DNA of 64,000 nt from SCGC-AG-212-J23 sp036406675 (GTDB lineage: Bacteria; Pseudomonadota; Gammaproteobacteria; Burkholderiales; SG8-39): positions 32,137-96,136 of the forward strand of contig DASXAO010000043.1 in the NCBI GenBank assembly GCA_036406675.1. The letters run 5' to 3'. Each line of letters opens with the position of its first letter. Within the stretch, counting starts at the first letter, position 1. The notes below the pieces were generated by a model. The model had not been told where the DNA came from and ran no database searches. It was given only the letters and a program-made list of their open reading frames with translations. The translations under genes were made by a program, and so were the position numbers. This document shows, in pieces, positions 11,843 to 21,083 of the stretch.

Positions 11843-14800
11843 ATGAAGCCGAGCGCGATCTATTCCAAGTCGGGCAAGGGAGTCCAGGAAGCTTCCGGCA
11901 AGACGAGCCTTCTCAAGCGAGCCGACCGCGCGGTGCTGTCGGCCATCGACGGCCGCGCCACGCTCGGCGAGGTGGCGCAGAAGGTCGGCAAGAATTTCGA
12001 CGCCGAGTTCGAAAAGCTCATCGCGCAGCTCGACAAGGACGGCTTCGTGCGCGAGGTCGCGGCGGCCGCGCCGGCGGCCTCGCAGTCGCGCCCCGCGGTC
12101 GCGGCGGCCAAGCCCGCCGCCAAGGCGCCCGCGGCGAAGGCGTCTTCAACCTCTTCGGGCGGCGCCGACGACCTCGACTTCACCACCATCATGCCGGCGA
12201 TCAAGCCGTCCGCAAAAGCGGGCGTGCCCAAGGCCGCCGCGGCGCCCAGCGCGGCGCAGGTGAGCGATGCCGCTCAGCGCGCGAAGGAACAGGAATCGGC
12301 GCTCTACAAAGCGCGGCAGGAAGCCGAGGCGAAGCAGCAGGCCGAGCGCGACCGCATCAAGCAGGAGGCTGAAGCCAAGGCGCGCGCCGACGCCGAGGCC
12401 AAGGCGCGGCAGGACGCGGAGAACCGCCTGCGCGAGGAAGCGATCGGGCGCGCGAAGGCGGCGGCCGAGGCGCAGGTCAAGGCGGCGCGGGCGAAGGCCG
12501 ACGCCGAGGCGCAGGCGAAGATCGAGGCCGAGCGCAAGGTGCGCGAGGAAGTCGAGCGCAAGGTGCGCGAGGAGGCCGAGCGGGCGCTGCGCGAAGCCGA
12601 TGCGCTGCGCCAGCGGCTCGAGGAGGAAAGGAAGGCGCGCGAGGAAGTCGAGCGCAAGCGCCGCGAGGAAGAAGAGCGCCGCCGCAAGGAGGAAGAAGAG
12701 CGGCGCGCCCGGGCGGAAGCCGAGCGCAAGGCGCGCGAGGAAGCCGAGCGCAAGCGCCAGGAAGACGAACGCAAACGCCGCGAGGACGAGGAGCGCAAAC
12801 GTCTCGAGGCGGAAGAGAAGAAGCGCAGGGAGGAAGAGCAGCGCCGCCAGGAGGAAGAGGCGCGGCGCGTGCGCGAAGAGATCGAGGCGAAGGCGCGCGA
12901 GGCGGCGGAGCGCGCACGGCGGGAGGAGGAAGACCGCCTGCTGCGCGAAAAGGAAGAGCAGATCAAACGCGCCCGCGAGGCCGAGGAGGCGCGCATGCTC
13001 CAGGCGCGCGCCATGGAGGAAGCGCGCACGCGCGCGCGCCAGCGCGAGCGCGACCACGACGACAACCGCGGCCGCAAGTCCAAGGACAAGGAAGAGACCC
13101 GGATCGCGCAGCCCACGCTGCCCGCCGCCGCGGCGCCGGAGGCTGCGGGCGGAGGCAGCCTCGACGCGCTGATGGCAGACCTCGACTCCTTCTCGCAGCG
13201 CGAGGAAGAGGAGCGCCAGTCGCGGGAGGCTTCGGACCGCGAATCGCGCGAAGAGGCCAAGCGCAAGGCGCAGGCGGAAGCCGAGCGCCGGGTGCAGGAG
13301 CAGGCCGAGCGCCAGCTGCGCGAGGAGTTCGAGCGCCAGGCGCGCGAGCAGGAAGAGCGCCAGCGCCGCGACGAGGAAGAGAAGCGCGCCCGCGAGGAAG
13401 CGGAGAAGCGTGCGCGCGAGGCCGAGGAACAGCAACGGCTGGACGCCGAGGAGCGCAAGCGCAAGACGCAGGAGGCGATGCTCGCGAAGGCCGCGCCGCT
13501 GCCCGACATCGAGGTCAGCGACAAGGACCTCGACATGACCGAGGTGCGCCACGACGAGGCGGCGGTCGCGCGCGACGCGCGCAAGGCACAGCGCGACCGC
13601 GAGCGCGAGGCGCGGCAGCGCGCCAAAGAGGCGAAGGAGCACGCGCGCGCGGCGGCGCGCGCGGATTCGGTCAAGGCGCCGAAAGCGCGCCGCCGGGTCA
13701 ACTGGGGCCGGCCGGTCACGATCACGCTCGTCACGCTGCTCGTCGCGGGGCTGGTGGCGCTGCACATCATTCCACTGCCGATGGACGAGTACGAGCAGGC
13801 GGCGTCCGCGGCGCTCGGCCGTCCGGTGAAGATCGGCACCGGCCGGCTCTCGCTCTATAGCGGCCTGCGCCTCGACCTGGACAATCTGACGGTCGACGGC
13901 TCGACCACCATAGCGTCGGCGCGCGCCTACCCGCAGTGGGGTGCGCTGATCGAGGGCAGGAAGGCCCTGGGGCGACTCGAGCTCGCCGGCGTCACGGCGC
14001 CGCAGTCGGCGATCGGCGCGGTGGTCGGGGCGAAGCTGCCCGGCGACAGCTTCGGGGGCGCGCGCATCTTCGCGAAGGACGTGAAGCTCACCGGACCGGT
14101 GGCGCTGCCGGCGTTGGACGGCGAGGTGCGCATCGGCCCCGCGGGCGCCGTGAGCACCGTCATGCTGAGCGGCCCGGACGGCCTGGCCGCGACCCTGACC
14201 CCGACCGCGAACGGCGAGGTCGAGTTCGACGTCACTGCCGCGAACCTCGCGGTTCCCTTCGCGCCCGAGCTCACGCTTTCGACCTTCGCGATGAAGGGCG
14301 TGGCCAACCGCCAGGGTATGAACATCGCGTCATGGGGCGGCGGTCTGCTCGACGGCGCGGTGTCCGGCACCGCGAACGTGCGCTGGACCGGCGCCTGGCA
14401 CGTCGAGGGCGGCGTGACGGCGCGCGCGATCAACGGCGCGTGGTTCGCCCCGGCGCTCCTCTCCGAGGGCAAGGCCGAAGGCCAGGGGCGCTTCTCCATG
14501 AGCGGCAGCGATCCCATGAAGCTCTACAACGCCGCGCACCTCGAGGGCAATTTCAGCGTCGGCAAGGGCGTGATCGGGACCGTCGACCTCTCGCGCGTGC
14601 TGCACACCGGCGGCTTGCAGTACGGCGGACGCACCCAGTTCACGGAGATGACCGGGCACGCGGTCTACGACCGCGGCGCAGTAGCGCTGCGAAACGTCAA
14701 CATCACCGCCGGGGCGCTCACCGCCGGCGCGAGCGCGGACATCGCGCCGAGCGGGGCCATCGCGGGGCGCATCGTGGCCGATATCCGCACCACGGTGCAG

Positions 14801-14860
14801 CCTTTGCGTGCGATACTCGTGATCGGGGGAACCGTCAAGGAACCGCAAGTCCGCAACTAG
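11843..14860 (+). CDS. Very long coiled-coil membrane protein with AsmA-like C-terminus
   Basis: No function is known. The 1005-residue product has four parts. Residues 1-75 form a small globular domain (IYSKSGKGVQEA, LSAIDGRATLGEVAQKVG) resembling a short domain I recall from betaproteobacterial hypothetical proteins. Residues 75-140 are Ala/Pro-rich. Residues about 140-410 and 450-610 are almost pure E/R/K/A heptad-like coiled coil, broken by a segment containing SLDALMADLDSF. One transmembrane helix follows at about 624-645, and residues 650-1005 resemble AsmA/DUF748-type beta-helical domains (AASAALGRPVKIGTGRLSLYSGLRLDLDNLTV). With a single helix, the coiled coil is likely cytoplasmic and the AsmA-like part periplasmic. 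It lies 18 nt upstream of purL. The two nearest relatives in function would be envelope lipid or outer-membrane maintenance proteins, by analogy only. Confidence 0.85.
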   Translation: MKPSAIYSKSGKGVQEASGKTSLLKRADRAVLSAIDGRATLGEVAQKVGKNFDAEFEKLIAQLDKDGFVREVAAAAPAASQSRPAVAAAKPAAKAPAAKASSTSSGGADDLDFTTIMPAIKPSAKAGVPKAAAAPSAAQVSDAAQRAKEQESALYKARQEAEAKQQAERDRIKQEAEAKARADAEAKARQDAENRLREEAIGRAKAAAEAQVKAARAKADAEAQAKIEAERKVREEVERKVREEAERALREADALRQRLEEERKAREEVERKRREEEERRRKEEEERRARAEAERKAREEAERKRQEDERKRREDEERKRLEAEEKKRREEEQRRQEEEARRVREEIEAKAREAAERARREEEDRLLREKEEQIKRAREAEEARMLQARAMEEARTRARQRERDHDDNRGRKSKDKEETRIAQPTLPAAAAPEAAGGGSLDALMADLDSFSQREEEERQSREASDRESREEAKRKAQAEAERRVQEQAERQLREEFERQAREQEERQRRDEEEKRAREEAEKRAREAEEQQRLDAEERKRKTQEAMLAKAAPLPDIEVSDKDLDMTEVRHDEAAVARDARKAQRDREREARQRAKEAKEHARAAARADSVKAPKARRRVNWGRPVTITLVTLLVAGLVALHIIPLPMDEYEQAASAALGRPVKIGTGRLSLYSGLRLDLDNLTVDGSTTIASARAYPQWGALIEGRKALGRLELAGVTAPQSAIGAVVGAKLPGDSFGGARIFAKDVKLTGPVALPALDGEVRIGPAGAVSTVMLSGPDGLAATLTPTANGEVEFDVTAANLAVPFAPELTLSTFAMKGVANRQGMNIASWGGGLLDGAVSGTANVRWTGAWHVEGGVTARAINGAWFAPALLSEGKAEGQGRFSMSGSDPMKLYNAAHLEGNFSVGKGVIGTVDLSRVLHTGGLQYGGRTQFTEMTGHAVYDRGAVALRNVNITAGALTAGASADIAPSGAIAGRIVADIRTTVQPLRAILVIGGTVKEPQVRN

Positions 14861-14878
14861 CGGACCGTCACGTAACTA

Positions 14879-17800
14879 GTGTCTGAAATCCTTCAGCTTC
14901 GCGGGCCGCGCGCCCTGTCGCAGTTCCGACTCGCCAAGCTGCTCGCCTCCCTGCAGAAGATCGACCCGGGCCTGCGCTCCCTCAGCGCCGAGTACCGCTA
15001 TCTGGTGGAGCTCGAGCGCGCGCTCGAGCCGCACGAGTCGCGCACGCTGCTTGCGCTGCTCGACGACGGCGGCCCGCCGCCCGGTGAAGAGGACGGCAGC
15101 ATTTTCCTCGTCGTGCCGCGGCTCGGCACGGTCTCGCCCTGGTCCTCGAAAGCCACGGACATCGCGCGCAACTGCGGCCTGTCTCCCGTCAGGCGCATCG
15201 AGCGCGGCACGGCGTATTACCTCGGCTCGAACGCGGCCGCGCTCGCCGACGGGCTGCACGACCGCATGACGCAGACGGTGCTGCGGTCGTTCGACGAAGT
15301 GCCGCGGCTCTTTCAGCATGTTCCTCCCAGAAAAATCAAGATCATTCCCATCCCTGGGATTCGGGAGGCAAACCAGCAGCTGGGCCTCGCCCTGAGCGAG
15401 GACGAGATCGAGTACCTCGAGCGCGCCTATCGCGGGCTCGGGCGCGACCCGACCGACGCGGAGCTCACCATGTTCGCGCAGGCGAACTCGGAGCACTGCC
15501 GGCACAAGATCTTCAACGCCGACTGGATCGTCGACGGCAAGCGCGAGGCGCAGTCGCTCTTCGCCATGATCCGCCACACCCACGCGGTCGCGCCGCAGGG
15601 CACGGTGGTCGCCTACGCCGACAACGCCGCGGTGATCGAGGGCGGCGCCGCGCATCGATTCATTCCGGACTCGGAACGGGTGTACGGCTTCGTGCCCGAG
15701 CTGACCCATTTCGTCGCGAAGTGCGAGACGCACAACCATCCCACGGCGATCTCGCCCTTTCCGGGCGCGGCCACCGGCGCCGGCGGCGAGATCCGCGACG
15801 AAGGCGCGACCGGCCGCGGCGCCAAGCCGAAGGCGGGCCTCGTCGGCTACTCGGTGTCGAACCTGCGCATCCCCGGCGCGGTCCAGCCCTGGGAAGGCGA
15901 GGGCCAGGGCAAGCCCGGGCGCATCGCCTCCGCGCTCGACATCATGCTCGAGGCGCCGATCGGGGCGGCGGCCTACAACAACGAGTTCGGACGGCCGAAC
16001 CTGTGCGGCTACTTCCGCGCCTTCGAGATGGGCACGCGCGGCTACCACAAGCCGATCATGCTCGCCGGCGGGCTCGGCGCGCTCCGCGCGCAGCATGCGC
16101 ACAAGAAGGCGATTTCCGAAGGCGATCTGCTCATTCAGCTGGGCGGCCCCGGCATGCTCATCGGCATGGGGGGCGGCGCGGCCTCGTCCATGGGCGCGGG
16201 CGCCAACGTCGCCGACCTCGACTTCGACTCGGTGCAGCGCGACAACGCGGAGATCGAGCGGCGCGCGCAGGAGGTGATCGACCGCTGCTGGCAGCTCGGC
16301 GCGGCGAACCCGGTGCTCTCGATCCACGACGTCGGCGCGGGGGGGCTCTCCAACGCGCTGCCCGAGCTGGTGCACGCGGCCGGGCGCGGCGCGCGCATCG
16401 AGCTGCGCTCGATCCCGGTCGAGGACACCGGCATGTCGCCGCGCGAGATCTGGAGCAATGAGGCGCAGGAGCGCTACGTGCTGGCCGTTGCGAGAAAGGA
16501 TATCGACCTTTTCCGCCAGATCTGCGAGCGCGAACGCTGCCCGTTCGCGGTGCTCGGCGCCGCGACCGACGACGGGCGCCTCCTCGTCACCGATTCGAAG
16601 CTCGGAGCGAGCCCGGTCGATGTCCCGCTCGAGCTGATCCTCGGAAAGCCGCCGAAGATGCTGCGCGACGCGAAGCGGCTGAAGCCGTCGCTCAAGCCGT
16701 TCGCGCTCGACAAGATCACGCTGCAGGCCGCGGCCTACCGGGTGCTGCAGCATCCGAGCGTCGCCGACAAGACCTTCCTCGTGACGATCGGCGACCGCAC
16801 CGTCGGCGGCCTGTGCGCGCGCGACCCGCTGGTCGGTCCTTGGCAGGTGCCGGTGGCCGACTGCGCGGTCACGCTCGCCGACTACCAGGGCTATGCCGGC
16901 GAGGCCTTCGCCATAGGCGAGCGCACGCCGCTTGCGCTCATCGACGCTCCGGCCTCGGGCCGCATGGCGGTGGGCGAGGCGCTCACGAATCTCGCCGCGG
17001 CGCCGATCGCTTCGCTGTCGAAGGTCAAGCTGTCGGCGAACTGGATGGCGGCGGCCGGCCATCCGGGCGAGGACGCGGCGCTCTACGACACGGTGCGCGC
17101 GGTGGCGCTCGAGTTCTGCCCCGCGCTCGGGATCTCGATCCCCGTCGGCAAGGATTCGCTCTCGATGCGCACCGCCTGGGACGGGAAGGAAGTCGTGAGC
17201 CCGCTTTCCCTCATCGTCTCGGCTTTCGCGCCCATGGAGGACGCGCGTGCCACGCTCACGCCCCAGCTTCGCGCCGACTGCGGCGAGACCGAGCTCGTGC
17301 TCGTCGACCTCGGCGAAGGGAAGAACCGCCTCGGCGGCTCGATCCTCGCGCAGGTCTTCTCCCAGCTCGGCGACCGGGCGCCCGACGCCGAGCCGCGCCT
17401 CGTCAAGGGGTTTTTCGCAGCGATCCAGGAATTGCGCCCGCTGCTTCTCGCTTATCACGACCGCTCCGACGGCGGGCTCCTCGCGGCAATCTGCGAGATG
17501 GCGTTCGCCGGCCACTGCGGCGTCACGCTGAATCTCGACGTGCTCACCTTCGATGCCGCGGCCGACGACGTCGACGCCTTCAAGCGCAACGCCGAGGAGC
17601 AGCTCGCGGGGCGGCTGAACGACCTCGCGCTCGCCGCGCTCTTCAACGAGGAGCTCGGCGCGGTGCTGCAGATCCGCTGCGGCGACCGCGGCCGCGTGAT
17701 GGACGCGCTGCGCAAGCACGGCCTGGGCCACTGCAGCCATCTCATCGGCGAGCCCAACACGCGCGACGAGATCCGCTTTACGCGCAACAACAGGCTGGTG

Positions 17801-18739
17801 TTCAACAACAAGCGCGACCACCTGCAGCGGCCCTGGGCCGAGGTCACGCGCCGCATGCAGGCGCTGCGCGACAACCCGCAGTGCGCGCGCGAGGAATACG
17901 ACCGCATCATCGAGCACAACGACCCGGGCCTTTCCGTCTCGCTCACCTACGATCCCAAGGAAGTGTTCGTCGCCACCGGGGCGCGGCCGCGGATCGCCGT
18001 GCTGCGGGAGCAGGGCGTGAACGGCCACGTCGAGATGGCGGCGGCGTTCCACCGCGCCGGCTTCGAGTCGGTCGACGTCCACATGACCGACCTCATCGCC
18101 GGGCGCGCCTCGCTCGAGGGCTTCAAGGCCTTCGCCGCGGGCGGCGGCTTCTCCTATGGCGACGTCCTCGGCGCGGGGCAGGGCTGGGCCAAGACCATCC
18201 TCTTCAACGCCCGCGCGCGCCAGGAATTCGAAAAGTTCTTCGCCCGCTCCGACACCTTCGCCCTGGGCGCCTGCAACGGCTGCCAGATGCTCGCGGCGCT
18301 GAAGGAGCTCGTCCCCGGCGCCGCCGGCTGGCCGATCTTCGTGCGCAACAAGTCCGAGCAGTTCGAGGCGCGCTTCGTCATGGTCGAGGTGATCCCGAGC
18401 CCGTCGATCTTCTTCAAGGGCATGGAAGGCAGCCGCATGCCCATCGTCACCGCCCACGGCGAGGGCCGCGCCCGCTTCAACGACGGCGAGGAGAACGCCC
18501 TCGTGTGCATGCGCTACGTCAACAATCGCGGCGAGCCCGCCGAGACCTACCCCTACAACCCGAGCGGCTCCCCGCACGGCATCACCGGCCTCACCACGCC
18601 CGATGGGCGCTTCACCATCGTCATGCCCCACCCCGAGCGCGTCTTCCGCACGGTGCAGATGTCCTGGGCGCCCGACCGCTCCGTCGAAGACTCGCCCTGG
18701 ATGCGCATGTTCCGCAATGCTCGGAAATGGGTGGGGTAG
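14879..18739 (+). CDS. purL: Phosphoribosylformylglycinamidine synthase, single-chain
   Basis: Fourth step of purine synthesis: converts FGAR to FGAM with ATP and glutamine. The 1286-residue large-type PurL has an N-terminal linker region, the FGAMS half with NSEHCRHKIFNADW and GGEIRDEGATG, a second ATPase half with SLSMRTAW and SDGG, and a C-terminal class I glutaminase domain with the nucleophile Cys at about residue 1132 (LGACNGCQML) and the late PHPERVFR histidine. GTG at 14879 is the start. It ends 24 nt before the convergent tctC-like gene. Confidence 0.97.
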   Translation: MSEILQLRGPRALSQFRLAKLLASLQKIDPGLRSLSAEYRYLVELERALEPHESRTLLALLDDGGPPPGEEDGSIFLVVPRLGTVSPWSSKATDIARNCGLSPVRRIERGTAYYLGSNAAALADGLHDRMTQTVLRSFDEVPRLFQHVPPRKIKIIPIPGIREANQQLGLALSEDEIEYLERAYRGLGRDPTDAELTMFAQANSEHCRHKIFNADWIVDGKREAQSLFAMIRHTHAVAPQGTVVAYADNAAVIEGGAAHRFIPDSERVYGFVPELTHFVAKCETHNHPTAISPFPGAATGAGGEIRDEGATGRGAKPKAGLVGYSVSNLRIPGAVQPWEGEGQGKPGRIASALDIMLEAPIGAAAYNNEFGRPNLCGYFRAFEMGTRGYHKPIMLAGGLGALRAQHAHKKAISEGDLLIQLGGPGMLIGMGGGAASSMGAGANVADLDFDSVQRDNAEIERRAQEVIDRCWQLGAANPVLSIHDVGAGGLSNALPELVHAAGRGARIELRSIPVEDTGMSPREIWSNEAQERYVLAVARKDIDLFRQICERERCPFAVLGAATDDGRLLVTDSKLGASPVDVPLELILGKPPKMLRDAKRLKPSLKPFALDKITLQAAAYRVLQHPSVADKTFLVTIGDRTVGGLCARDPLVGPWQVPVADCAVTLADYQGYAGEAFAIGERTPLALIDAPASGRMAVGEALTNLAAAPIASLSKVKLSANWMAAAGHPGEDAALYDTVRAVALEFCPALGISIPVGKDSLSMRTAWDGKEVVSPLSLIVSAFAPMEDARATLTPQLRADCGETELVLVDLGEGKNRLGGSILAQVFSQLGDRAPDAEPRLVKGFFAAIQELRPLLLAYHDRSDGGLLAAICEMAFAGHCGVTLNLDVLTFDAAADDVDAFKRNAEEQLAGRLNDLALAALFNEELGAVLQIRCGDRGRVMDALRKHGLGHCSHLIGEPNTRDEIRFTRNNRLVFNNKRDHLQRPWAEVTRRMQALRDNPQCAREEYDRIIEHNDPGLSVSLTYDPKEVFVATGARPRIAVLREQGVNGHVEMAAAFHRAGFESVDVHMTDLIAGRASLEGFKAFAAGGGFSYGDVLGAGQGWAKTILFNARARQEFEKFFARSDTFALGACNGCQMLAALKELVPGAAGWPIFVRNKSEQFEARFVMVEVIPSPSIFFKGMEGSRMPIVTAHGEGRARFNDGEENALVCMRYVNNRGEPAETYPYNPSGSPHGITGLTTPDGRFTIVMPHPERVFRTVQMSWAPDRSVEDSPWMRMFRNARKWVG

Positions 18740-18763
18740 TCGCTGCTGCGCCTTTCCCCGGTA

Positions 18764-19732
18764 TCAATCGGCCTTCGCACCGGAGCTTCCCACCGCCTCG
18801 GCCCACTTCGCCAACTCTGCGTTGACGAAGGCCGAGAACTCCGACGGCGTGTCATGGCGCGGGTCGAGTCCCAGGTGCTGGAGCTTCTCTGTCACCTCGG
18901 GCAGATCGAGTACCCGGTAGATCTCTGCATTCAACCGGGTGACGACCTCGCTCGGCACGCCAGAGGGCGCGAAGAAGCCAAACCAGTTCAGATCGTCGAA
19001 ACCGCCGAGCCCTTGCTCGTTCACGGTCGGCACGCCCGGCAGCGCCGGCGAGCGTTGCGCGCTGGTCACTGCGATCGGCCGAAGCTTGCCACTGTTGAGA
19101 TGAGGAAGCGTCAGGCTCACCGATAGACTCAGCACCTGGGTCTGTCCGGTCAGGGCCGCGGTAACCGCCGCCGCAGGCTGGTAAGGCACGTGGGTGATAT
19201 CGACCATCGCGGCAGACTTGATCCGTTCCATCGACAAGTGCGGCGTCGTCCCGACACCGGGCGAGGCATAGGCGAGCCGCTCTTTGCGTGCGAGCGCTAT
19301 CAGCTCCCGCAGGTTGCTCGCCGGCACCGATGGGTGTACGCACACGATATTTGCGACGCTGGCCGCCAGGATCACCGGGATGAAGTCTCTTGTCGGATCG
19401 TAGCCGGCGTTCGCATAGAGGCTCGGATTGACGGCGTAGGCCGCGCTCGTCAAGAGGAGGGTGTAGCCGTCCGTCGAGGCGCGGTGGACCCGCTGCGCGG
19501 CGATGTTTCCTCCGGCACCCGGGCGATTTTCAACGACCACGACCTGGCCGATTGCTTCTGCGAGCTTTTGACCGATCAGCCGCGCCAGAATGTCGGTAAT
19601 GGCGCCCGGAGCGTTGACGACCACGAAGGTGACGGGCCGCTTCGGCCAGTCCTGACCCGTTGCTCCAAGCGCCCAGCCCAGAAGCGCAACAGCGAGCAAG
19701 TTCCCGATGCCTCTGGCAAACCATCGCCTCAT
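18764..19732 (-). CDS. Bug-family (TctC-type) periplasmic receptor, orphan
   Basis: Extracytoplasmic solute receptor of the Bordetella uptake gene / tripartite tricarboxylate family. The 322 residues start with a signal peptide (hydrophobic segment to about residue 26) and carry family motifs WPKRPVTFVV, DILARLIGQKL, VVVENRPGAGGNIAAQ and YANAGYDP. No TctA or TctB membrane genes are nearby, which is usual for the expanded Bug receptors of Burkholderiales. A LysR regulator is divergent and probably controls it. Ligand unknown. Its base composition looks a little lower in G+C than the neighbouring purL. Confidence 0.92.
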   Translation of the reverse strand: MRRWFARGIGNLLAVALLGWALGATGQDWPKRPVTFVVVNAPGAITDILARLIGQKLAEAIGQVVVVENRPGAGGNIAAQRVHRASTDGYTLLLTSAAYAVNPSLYANAGYDPTRDFIPVILAASVANIVCVHPSVPASNLRELIALARKERLAYASPGVGTTPHLSMERIKSAAMVDITHVPYQPAAAVTAALTGQTQVLSLSVSLTLPHLNSGKLRPIAVTSAQRSPALPGVPTVNEQGLGGFDDLNWFGFFAPSGVPSEVVTRLNAEIYRVLDLPEVTEKLQHLGLDPRHDTPSEFSAFVNAELAKWAEAVGSSGAKAD

Positions 19733-19771
19733 GTCATCCCACTGAATGCGGGGAGGGACGTTAAGTTTGCC

Positions 19772-19957
19772 TCATGCGGCGCGGAACGGCCGGCCCTCGA
19801 AAGCCGTACCTCGGTTCGCCGGACGCCACCCTCTCGGGGCGGCTCTCTCTTCGACTTTCTGGGAAATCGCCAAATAGGCTCCCCAGACGAGCACGAGCCC
19901 GGCGCCAGCCTGAAGGAGGTGAACCGCAAGATTGAACAGGTCGAGCAACCATTCCAT
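19772..19957 (-). CDS. Small single-helix membrane protein (tentative)
   Basis: A 61-residue reading frame beginning MEWLLDLFNLAVHLLQAG with one strongly hydrophobic helix at about residues 10-33 and a basic tail. ATG at 19957 is preceded by a good GGAGAGGAG ribosome-binding sequence, which is the main reason to believe it. It lies 39 nt upstream of the Bug receptor on the same strand and fills much of the 355-nt gap before lysR. No family is recognised. It could be an accessory protein of the receptor or a spurious frame. Confidence 0.4.
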   Translation of the reverse strand: MEWLLDLFNLAVHLLQAGAGLVLVWGAYLAISQKVEERAAPRGWRPANRGTAFEGRPFRAA

Positions 19958-20087
19958 GGTGTCTCCTCTCCGCGCATGCCCTTCCGAGTTCTGCTAGCGC
20001 GCCAAGGCACTCTACGGCTGATGCCGCTATGCTGGAATACGGAAATCACCTAAACTAGATTTGCTGTTTTTGCATGGGAGGCCCCCG

Positions 20088-20984
20088 ATCGATCTGAAAG
20101 GCCTGCGCGCTTTCTGCAGCGTGGCGGAATTCGGCAGCTTCAGCCGCGCCGCGACGGCCTTGGGCGTCGCCCAGTCGGTGCTGAGCCGGCAGGTCTCCGC
20201 GCTCGAGCTCGAACTGGGCGGGAGATTGCTCTATCGTTCCGGACGCGGAGCTACTGCAACCGAGCTGGGCCGGACCGTCCAGGAGCGTGCGAAGTCCTTG
20301 TTGACGGATGCGGACCAGTTGCTGCTTGAGGCCAGGGGCGTCAGGGACAATCCAGCGGGCAGCGTGAATTTGGGCGTCGTTCCGGCAATGACGTCACCGC
20401 TGGTCAGCGAGCTGTCCGCGCGGCTGTGGCGCGACTACCCGTTGATAAGGCTGCGTGTGTACGAAGCCTATAGCGGACAGATCGAGGATTGGCTGGCGAG
20501 CGGCCACGTCGAGATCGGTCTCTTTCAGCGGTTTCGAGCGGGCAAAGTGCGCGCTGCCGAAAAGGTCCTCGAGTCCGAGATGATGCTGGTCACGCCTCGC
20601 GGCCACGCGGCGACGCAGCAGGTTGAAGTCGCGTTCCGCGCCATCGGCGATCTGCCGCTCGCGCTGCCAGTTCGCCTGGTCCCGGTGCTGCGCGAACTGG
20701 CAGCCCGCCAGCATATCGAACTGAACATCGTGCTCGAGGGAAGCACGTCGTCGATCATCATGGATGCGGTGGGTCGCTCCAAGCTGTGCGGAGTGTTTGC
20801 CCGACATAACGTCGATAGGCTCATGAAATCGGGGCGATTCTCGGCTTCCCGCATCGTCAGGCCGGCACTCGTGCAGACGACGTGGCTGGCACTCAGCAGC
20901 CGGCGACCAGCGACGGCCGCCGTGCGCGTCGTGGCAGCTCTGGTGCGCGACACGATGCTGAAGGAGCGCCGCGCGAAGGGCTGA
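20088..20984 (+). CDS. LysR-family transcriptional regulator with apparent ATC start
   Basis: A LysR-type activator/repressor of 298-307 residues. The N-terminal helix-turn-helix covers LKGLRAFCSVAEFGSFSRAA through VLSRQVSALELELGGRLLYR, followed by the substrate-binding domain (VNLGVVPAMTSPLVSELSARL). The conserved family start (methionine then DLKGLR) falls on ATC at 20088, six nt after a strong GGGAGG. No ATG or GTG precedes it in frame; a TTG at 20061 is the alternative, giving nine extra residues without a ribosome-binding sequence. It is divergent from the Bug receptor, which it probably regulates. Confidence 0.85.
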   Translation: MDLKGLRAFCSVAEFGSFSRAATALGVAQSVLSRQVSALELELGGRLLYRSGRGATATELGRTVQERAKSLLTDADQLLLEARGVRDNPAGSVNLGVVPAMTSPLVSELSARLWRDYPLIRLRVYEAYSGQIEDWLASGHVEIGLFQRFRAGKVRAAEKVLESEMMLVTPRGHAATQQVEVAFRAIGDLPLALPVRLVPVLRELAARQHIELNIVLEGSTSSIIMDAVGRSKLCGVFARHNVDRLMKSGRFSASRIVRPALVQTTWLALSSRRPATAAVRVVAALVRDTMLKERRAKG

Positions 20985-21083
20985 GGCCCGAGGGGCGTCG
21001 AGCCTCTGCGCAGGGTGACCGGCAGCGCCGAGCGCGCGATGCCGGGCAGGTATCATCGATTTCCCCCACCAGGAGAGCCACAC

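Noticed and set aside
12300..13660. Apparent DNA repeat array
   Set aside because: The repetition is at the protein level (E/R/K/A heptads) with variable codons; no fixed unit or spacer length is seen, so it is neither a satellite nor a CRISPR.
12146..13839. Two long antisense frames opposite the coiled-coil gene
   Set aside because: Both mirror the repeated GAG/CGC codons of the coiled coil and contain only Leu/Arg/Ser low-complexity sequence.
14876..18631. Long open frame (over 1200 codons) on the minus strand opposite purL
   Set aside because: It is the shadow of a high-GC gene: the plus-strand protein is a full-length PurL with all motifs, while the antisense product is Arg/Ala/Asp-rich with no motif.
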